Assembly (NCBI GenBank): GCA_900769525.1
Contig: CAAGGY010000101.1
Coordinates: 1 to 18,536 of the forward strand
Origin: an uncultured Alistipes sp.
Lineage (GTDB): Bacteria; Bacteroidota; Bacteroidia; Bacteroidales; Rikenellaceae
Length of the DNA: 18,536 bases
Direction: 5' to 3'
Position numbers and translations under genes: made by a program. The notes beneath the pieces are model-generated. The model searched no databases, was not told the DNA's origin, and saw only the letters and a program-made list of their open reading frames with translations. Positions 14,063 to 18,536 of this stretch are shown piece after piece. The stretch's first letter is position 1; every line of letters starts with the position of its first letter.

Positions 14063-14093
14063 TTTGTTTGTTGATAAATATTTTGTATATTTG
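14063..14093 (+). promoter_or_regulatory. Promoter and start of the long leader of the large adhesin
   Basis: TTTG (14063-14066), 19 bases, TATATTTG (14086-14093) matches the consensus exactly. Transcription would start near 14100, leaving about 168 nt of untranslated leader before the ATG at 14268. The leader has a small hairpin (CTGA/TCAG, 14143-14153) and distant GCAAC/GTTGC complementarity, and ends in an AT-rich stretch typical of Bacteroidota start regions. Confidence 0.72.
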
Positions 14094-14267
14094 CAGTAGT
14101 GGAGAGAGCCATTTTGGCGTCTGTCTGCAACTGTTTAAATCGCTGAAAATCAGTGTAACTCGTTGAGGGATGGGGAGTTAGCTCGTCTCTTGGTTGCTTG
14201 TTTTCGGCGAAGCGATGCATATAAATTTACACAAATTAATAATTTTTACACTTAAATCTAATCTATT

Positions 14268-17200
14268 ATGAAGGCAAAATTTTTAGCTTTGGCTGCCTTG
14301 GTACTCGGTATGGTATCTTGTCAGACCGATGTTGTCGAAGGTCTTCACGTCGACGCTAACGGCGAGGCAGAGCTCACTCTTCAGGTGGGACTCCCTGAGG
14401 CGACTCGTGCTGCAGGTGCAGATAGTGCCCTTGGTGCTATTGGCAATGTCGATATGAACGAGTACGACATTCGTTTTATCCTTGAGGTCTATGACGAGAA
14501 TGGCGTCTTGGCAAAGGAGCGTATGACTAAGACTGGCGATGAGACATCTACAACATTCTCACTCCGTCTTGTTCCTGGTCGTGCCTACAACTTTGTTGTT
14601 TGGGCAGACTTCGTTAATGAGGGTAGCGCAGCTGACCTCCACTACAATACTGCAAGCGGTTTGCGTAATGTGAAGGTAAATTATTCATCTTGGGATGTTA
14701 TCAATGAGAGCCGTGATGCTTACACTGATGTTGCTACAGTTCACAACTTCTCTAGTGCATCAGCTATGCCATCAATGACACTTACACGTCCTTTTGCTAA
14801 GTTGCGTGTTGTGACTGACGACATTTTGGAGATGATTTCGATTCGTCCAGCAGAGGTTAAGGTAAATTACATTAATACCAAGTTCTACGACACTTTCGAT
14901 GCATTTGCTGAGAAGGCTTCAGGTATGTATGATGGTCACGAGTTGACAGCAACACTTTTGGATTCACAGCAGAATCCTGTTGATGTATATACTGGCGGTT
15001 TGGATGCTAGTGAAGATATTCAGACTCTCTTTGCAGACTACTTCTTTGGTGCTCAGGACGACCGAGTAATGTTCACTATGGACGTTAAGGATAATTTTGG
15101 TCGAGATCTTCCTCGTATCACTTTCAATACAAATATTCCTGTTGGTCGCAATATGCTTACAACAATCTATGGTCCTATTCTCACTGTTGCTAACGATATC
15201 ACTGTTACTATCAATCCTGTATTTGAGAATGCGGACAATACTACTGAGAAGCCTTGGTATGTTGAGATTATCTCAGGCGTTAAGGATCAGCCTATGGAGC
15301 TTACCGAGGGCTCTTACCTCTTTGAGGATGTAACTTTCAATGTTGAGAACGCTGCTGCTATTGTAGTAGAGAGCGGTAATGTAGTTATGGATCTTATGGG
15401 CGTTATGAATATTAACGCTAAGGCAGGTATTGTTGTTAAGGATGGCGCAACCCTTACAATCAACGGTGTTGGTGTAGCTGATACTCGTGGTGCTGTTCGC
15501 GCAGGCAATCTCATCATCAATACTTCTGATGGTAGCGCAATTGGTGGTAATAATATCACTATCAACAACCTCGCAGGCCTTACTGCAAAGGCAAATGGTA
15601 ATCATGCCTTTGGTATCGGTAGTGCTGATGCAACAGTGAACATTGAGAATACAAAGATTGACTACGTTTGCGGTGGTCATGTTCAGCCTTTGTTTGTTAA
15701 CGATGCTTCGTACGGTAAGTCGGAGCCAGAGGGTGCTGCTGCTATCGGTGGTGCTAATGTTGTTATCAAGAACTCTACAATCACTAAGGCTGAGGGTGGT
15801 AGCAAGGCTGCTGCTATTGGTAACAAATTCTGGGAGTCTACTAACATTGTGATTGAGAACTCTACGCTTGTCGACATCTTCGGTGGTAACGCTTCTGCTG
15901 CTATCGGTGGTAGCCGTTTCTCAAGTGATATTTCAGCAGACAACAAGCAGGAAGTTAGTGTTACGATAAAGAACTCTACTATCACTAACGCTGTTGGTGG
16001 TCAGTATGGCGCAGGTATTGGCTCTGGTTATGATACACACTGTGCTGCTAACGAGACAAACACTGTAAATGAGATTATTATCGAGAAATCTAACATTACT
16101 GCACAGGGTGGTAAGTATGCTGCTGGTATCGGTACTGGTTTCCACACTGCAGCCCTTACAGGTTCTATTGATGCAGTCTCTACAATCAATGCTACTTCAG
16201 GCGAGAACTTCTATAAGAATACGTACACAGTTGCTCAGAATGTTGGTTACGCAGTTATTGATCCAGCTCGTGAGGGTAAGGATTTGAATGTAACTTTCAC
16301 TGTAGCTGGTCATACTATTAATAAGCCAGGTGTTGCTGTTGTTGGTGAGAATGATGAGGTAATTGAGGGTATTAATAAGTTTATTGATGATAGCGGTTAT
16401 AGCATTAGCAGTTCAGAGGGTCTTATTTATGTCGCTGAGCAGGTAAACTCTGGTAACGAGAATGTAAACAATAAGAATATCTCTTTGGATGGTGATATCG
16501 ATCTTTCAAATTACACCATCACTACTCGTAGCTCTTCAAGCAACTGGACTCCTATCGGTACATATGATAATCCTTTTACTGGTGAGTTTGATGGTAAGGG
16601 CTATACTCTTAAGAACCTTAACATAGTTGAGTCTGTGGCTAAGGAGGGTAAGGCATATATCGGTTTCTTCGGTTATGCAAAGAACGCTACTATCAAGAAC
16701 GTTACTTTTGAGAATGTAAATATCAACATTCCTTGCTTGGATATTGACCACAGCCAGGGTCATATCGGTGCTGTTGCAGGCTCTTTGGAGGGTACTTCAA
16801 CTATCGAGAACGTAACTGTTAAGGGCGATATCAAGGTTTACGCTACTCAGTCTGCTAATGGTGCAAGCCGTGTAGCTGTTATTGCTGGTGGTAACGCTTA
16901 TGGTGACGTTACTATGAAGAATGTTCACGTTATCGCTAACGAGGGTAGCTCACTTATCGCTAACAATAACACTGGTGCTCTTGCTGGTCAGCTTCAAGGT
17001 AAGATGTACTTCGAGAATTGCTCTTCTAACATTGATGTAACTGTTAACAAGTTCTTCGCTGGTGGCCTTGTAGGTATTGCTGCTGGTGACTCATATATCA
17101 AGAACTGCCACACAACTGGTGATGTTGCGGTAGTTGCTGGTCGTGAGGGCCGTCACAACGATGAGTACAGCGTAGGAGGGATTGCTGGTGGTTGGGCTGA

Positions 17201-18194
17201 TGGCAAGACTAAGGTTTGCACACTCGAGGGTTGTACATACACTGGAAAGGTATCTGGTAAGAACTCTGATGGTACAGTTGCTGACCCACTCGACTACGCT
17301 GGTTATGTAGGTCGTGGTTACACTCTTTCTAACTGTGCTGGTAGCACCGTTATTATTGACGGCGTTAAGTATATTCAGGTATATGACAATATTTACGGTG
17401 TCTACACTGATGCTGCTGGTTACGAGTATGTGGCTGCCGGTTATGAGTTAGTAGCTGATGGCTTGTGGAAGAAAGAAAAGACTTACGTTGTAAGCAATGC
17501 TAATGGTTTGGTTGCACTTTCATCACAGCCTATTGCAGGTGGTGAGACTGTCACTCTTGGTGCTGATATCGACCTTGCAGGTGTTGAGTTTAATGGTTTG
17601 GATACTTTCCACCCAGAGAACAATAACACATTCGATGGTCAGAACTTCACAGTTTCTAACTGGACTAACAACTCTAAGGCTTCAGATATGGGCTTTATCC
17701 GTAACTGGGTAGGTACTATCAAGAATGTAAAGTTTGAGAACTGCCACCTCCAGACTTCTGGTCGTTCAGCTATCGTTGGTGCTAAGGTTTATGGTAACAT
17801 CGAGAATGTAACTGTAAACAACTGCTCTGTTGTGGATTCATACTGGGCTTGTGGTATCGTTGCAGGTCTCTACAACGCTGGTAATATCTCTAACTGTACT
17901 GTAACTAACTCTTCGGTTAAGTCTAATGGTGGTACAGGTGTTATCGTTGGTGTTATCAACGAGAGTGCAGGTACTCGTAAGGTTGAGAACTGTAAGGTTG
18001 AGGGCTGTACAGTAAACAATACAGGTGCTTATGGTGAGGCTTATTCAGGTGCTTTGGTTTGTGGTATGATTAACATTTCAAACTCTACAGTAAGCTTCGT
18101 TGGTAACACATACGAGAACAATACTAAGGAGGGTAAGTATGTAGGTGATTTGTACTATGCTGCAGGTGAGGATATCACTGTTGTAGTTGAGTAA
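14268..18194 (+). CDS. Giant fimbrillin-domain lipoprotein with beta-helix and GLUG adhesin repeats
   Basis: This 1308-residue protein has lipobox VLGMVSC with Cys18 and a probable Arg-protease site at Arg47 (LPEATRAAG). Residues about 30-330 are a fimbrillin-like domain homologous to the proteins at 11165 and 1748 (RFILEVYDE, YNFVVWADFVNEGS, TLTRPFAKLRVVTDD, VGRNMLTTIYGPILT). Residues about 335-640 form a parallel beta-helix-like region with about six repeats of the type AAxIGxx...IxIxNSxIxxxxGG (about 445, 490, 514, 543, 580, 618). Residues about 705-1020 and 1075-1290 are two GLUG-type blocks: D-I-D-L opening strands, FDGKGYTLKNLNI, then GGLVGIAAGDSYIKNC-like repeats. The layout suggests a pilin domain carrying a long adhesive passenger, like a tip fimbrillin; a stand-alone surface lipoprotein is the alternative. 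Codons favour GGT, GCT, GTT and AAC, suggesting high expression. It forms a single-gene unit. Confidence 0.85.
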   Translation: MKAKFLALAALVLGMVSCQTDVVEGLHVDANGEAELTLQVGLPEATRAAGADSALGAIGNVDMNEYDIRFILEVYDENGVLAKERMTKTGDETSTTFSLRLVPGRAYNFVVWADFVNEGSAADLHYNTASGLRNVKVNYSSWDVINESRDAYTDVATVHNFSSASAMPSMTLTRPFAKLRVVTDDILEMISIRPAEVKVNYINTKFYDTFDAFAEKASGMYDGHELTATLLDSQQNPVDVYTGGLDASEDIQTLFADYFFGAQDDRVMFTMDVKDNFGRDLPRITFNTNIPVGRNMLTTIYGPILTVANDITVTINPVFENADNTTEKPWYVEIISGVKDQPMELTEGSYLFEDVTFNVENAAAIVVESGNVVMDLMGVMNINAKAGIVVKDGATLTINGVGVADTRGAVRAGNLIINTSDGSAIGGNNITINNLAGLTAKANGNHAFGIGSADATVNIENTKIDYVCGGHVQPLFVNDASYGKSEPEGAAAIGGANVVIKNSTITKAEGGSKAAAIGNKFWESTNIVIENSTLVDIFGGNASAAIGGSRFSSDISADNKQEVSVTIKNSTITNAVGGQYGAGIGSGYDTHCAANETNTVNEIIIEKSNITAQGGKYAAGIGTGFHTAALTGSIDAVSTINATSGENFYKNTYTVAQNVGYAVIDPAREGKDLNVTFTVAGHTINKPGVAVVGENDEVIEGINKFIDDSGYSISSSEGLIYVAEQVNSGNENVNNKNISLDGDIDLSNYTITTRSSSSNWTPIGTYDNPFTGEFDGKGYTLKNLNIVESVAKEGKAYIGFFGYAKNATIKNVTFENVNINIPCLDIDHSQGHIGAVAGSLEGTSTIENVTVKGDIKVYATQSANGASRVAVIAGGNAYGDVTMKNVHVIANEGSSLIANNNTGALAGQLQGKMYFENCSSNIDVTVNKFFAGGLVGIAAGDSYIKNCHTTGDVAVVAGREGRHNDEYSVGGIAGGWADGKTKVCTLEGCTYTGKVSGKNSDGTVADPLDYAGYVGRGYTLSNCAGSTVIIDGVKYIQVYDNIYGVYTDAAGYEYVAAGYELVADGLWKKEKTYVVSNANGLVALSSQPIAGGETVTLGADIDLAGVEFNGLDTFHPENNNTFDGQNFTVSNWTNNSKASDMGFIRNWVGTIKNVKFENCHLQTSGRSAIVGAKVYGNIENVTVNNCSVVDSYWACGIVAGLYNAGNISNCTVTNSSVKSNGGTGVIVGVINESAGTRKVENCKVEGCTVNNTGAYGEAYSGALVCGMINISNSTVSFVGNTYENNTKEGKYVGDLYYAAGEDITVVVE
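15600..16140 (+). repeat. Degenerate tandem repeats coding the beta-helix of the adhesin
   Basis: Within the 1308-residue protein, a unit of about 22-36 residues with core A-A/G-x-I-G, then I-x-I-x-N-S-x-I, ending G-G, recurs about six times. Examples are AAAIGGANVVIKNSTITKAEGG and GAGIGSGYDT...IIIEKSNITAQGG. The spacing varies because loops of different length are inserted, so this is a protein repeat rather than a strict DNA repeat. Confidence 0.7.
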
Positions 18195-18216
18195 TCACTT
18201 AATAACCTTTATATTT

Positions 18217-18246
18217 AGCACTCGGCTTCGGCCGAGTGCTTTTTTT
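18217..18246 (+). terminator. Intrinsic terminator of the adhesin gene
   Basis: AGCACTCGGC pairs perfectly with GCCGAGTGCT around a TTCG tetraloop, followed by TTTTTT. This is a textbook terminator 22 bp after the stop codon. Confidence 0.95.
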
Positions 18247-18417
18247 GTAATGGGTGGTGCTGTTAAGGCGAGAGAGTAGGGGGTGAACGTATTAAAAGCG
18301 GTAGAGCGTGGGGTAGCGCCAGACAAAGAGCCTTAAACACCTTTTGTGCCCTTTTCCTAAACTCCCTATCTTCTCTAAATTCCCTCTTTTGTCATTCTGA
18401 ACGACAACACCAACAAT

Positions 18418-18536
18418 GTCATTCTGAACGCAGTGAAGAATCTCTCGGTCGGTGTGGCGGTCGTGCTATCGTTGATTGTCGTGCTATCGTTGACGGTCGT
18501 GCTATCCCAGAGATCCTTCGTTTCACTCAGGATGAC
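18418..18536. repeat. Imperfect inverted repeat flanking 18-bp direct repeats (interspersed element)
   Basis: The 28-base arm at 18418-18445 (GTCATTCTGAACGCAGTGAA...) is an imperfect inverse of 18509-18536. A truncated direct copy (GTCATTCTGAACG) lies at 18391-18403. Between the arms an 18-bp unit GTCGTGCTATCGTTGAnn occurs at 18460 and 18478, with a partial copy at 18496-18506. Similar GTCATTCTGA-type repeats are dispersed between genes in many bacteria. There is no coding capacity, so it could be a REP- or MITE-like element. Confidence 0.75.

Larger units (their letters stand above)
13821..14267. other. Divergent region between efp and the large adhesin gene
   Basis: This 447-bp region holds the leftward efp promoter (13888-13917) and the rightward adhesin promoter (14063-14093) with its long leader. 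Short plus-strand frames between 13860 and 14166 have no recognisable features, and I do not call them genes. Confidence 0.6.
18195..18536. other. Non-coding right end with repeat element
   Basis: After the adhesin terminator (18217-18246) there are about 140 bp with no gene, including a weak 11-base duplicate (CTAAAnTCCCT). These are followed by the inverted-repeat element at 18391-18536. Confidence 0.6.

Noticed and set aside
18418..18536. Short CRISPR or insertion sequence at the right end
   Set aside because: The 18-bp units lack spacers, and there is no transposase frame; a small interspersed repeat fits better.

Overview
This window looks like chromosomal DNA from a member of the Bacteroidales. 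The main reasons are the repeated Bacteroidota-type promoter (TTTG or TTG, about 19-20 bases, then TAnnTTTG), the near absence of Shine-Dalgarno sites, and genes typical of the group: DUF3575 outer-membrane barrels, fimbrillin-like lipoproteins, GLUG-repeat adhesins and TPR regulators tethered to the membrane. A gut Alistipes-like (Rikenellaceae) source is possible, but I cannot place the genus from sequence alone.

Left part, minus strand (51-4114). Transcription runs leftwards from a promoter at 4261-4292. It crosses an OmpA-like/DUF3575 outer-membrane protein and a fimbrillin-like lipoprotein whose ATG directly follows the stop codon before it. Next comes a separately promoted secreted protein with YD/RHS-like repeats, then a secreted lipocalin. 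The lipocalin start codon lies inside a perfect 16-bp inverted repeat.

Middle (4426-8585). A leftward ECF sigma factor is followed by an unlisted 44-codon ORF and an intrinsic terminator. Leftward fabD has its own terminator. It is divergent from a rightward pair, a NagC-type ROK regulator and a GNAT acetyltransferase.

Right part, plus strand (8590-12292). A promoter at 8590-8621 drives a lipoprotein with TPRs, one membrane helix and a C-terminal LuxR-like HTH. It is followed by two tiny lipoproteins that share the motif KRRPIxPNDKxxRPRF and overlap as TAATG. A fimbrillin-like lipoprotein with its own promoter comes next. This looks like a regulator with surface components it may control.

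Housekeeping island (12422-13917). It holds tRNA-Asn(GTT), tRNA-Val(TAC), a duplicated tRNA-Val 3' end 206 bp further on with its own terminator, and leftward efp.

Right end (14063-18246). A strong promoter and a leader of about 170 nt precede a 1308-residue lipoprotein. It joins an N-terminal fimbrillin-like domain to a repeat-rich beta-helix region and two GLUG-type blocks, and is a likely fimbrial tip or surface adhesin. The window ends in a non-coding inverted-repeat element.

Functionally, three fimbrillin-like proteins (at 1748, 11165 and 14268), a DUF3575 barrel, two unknown lipoproteins and a membrane-spanning regulator suggest a cell-surface or type V pilus-like assembly split into two clusters around housekeeping genes. 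That linkage is inference.
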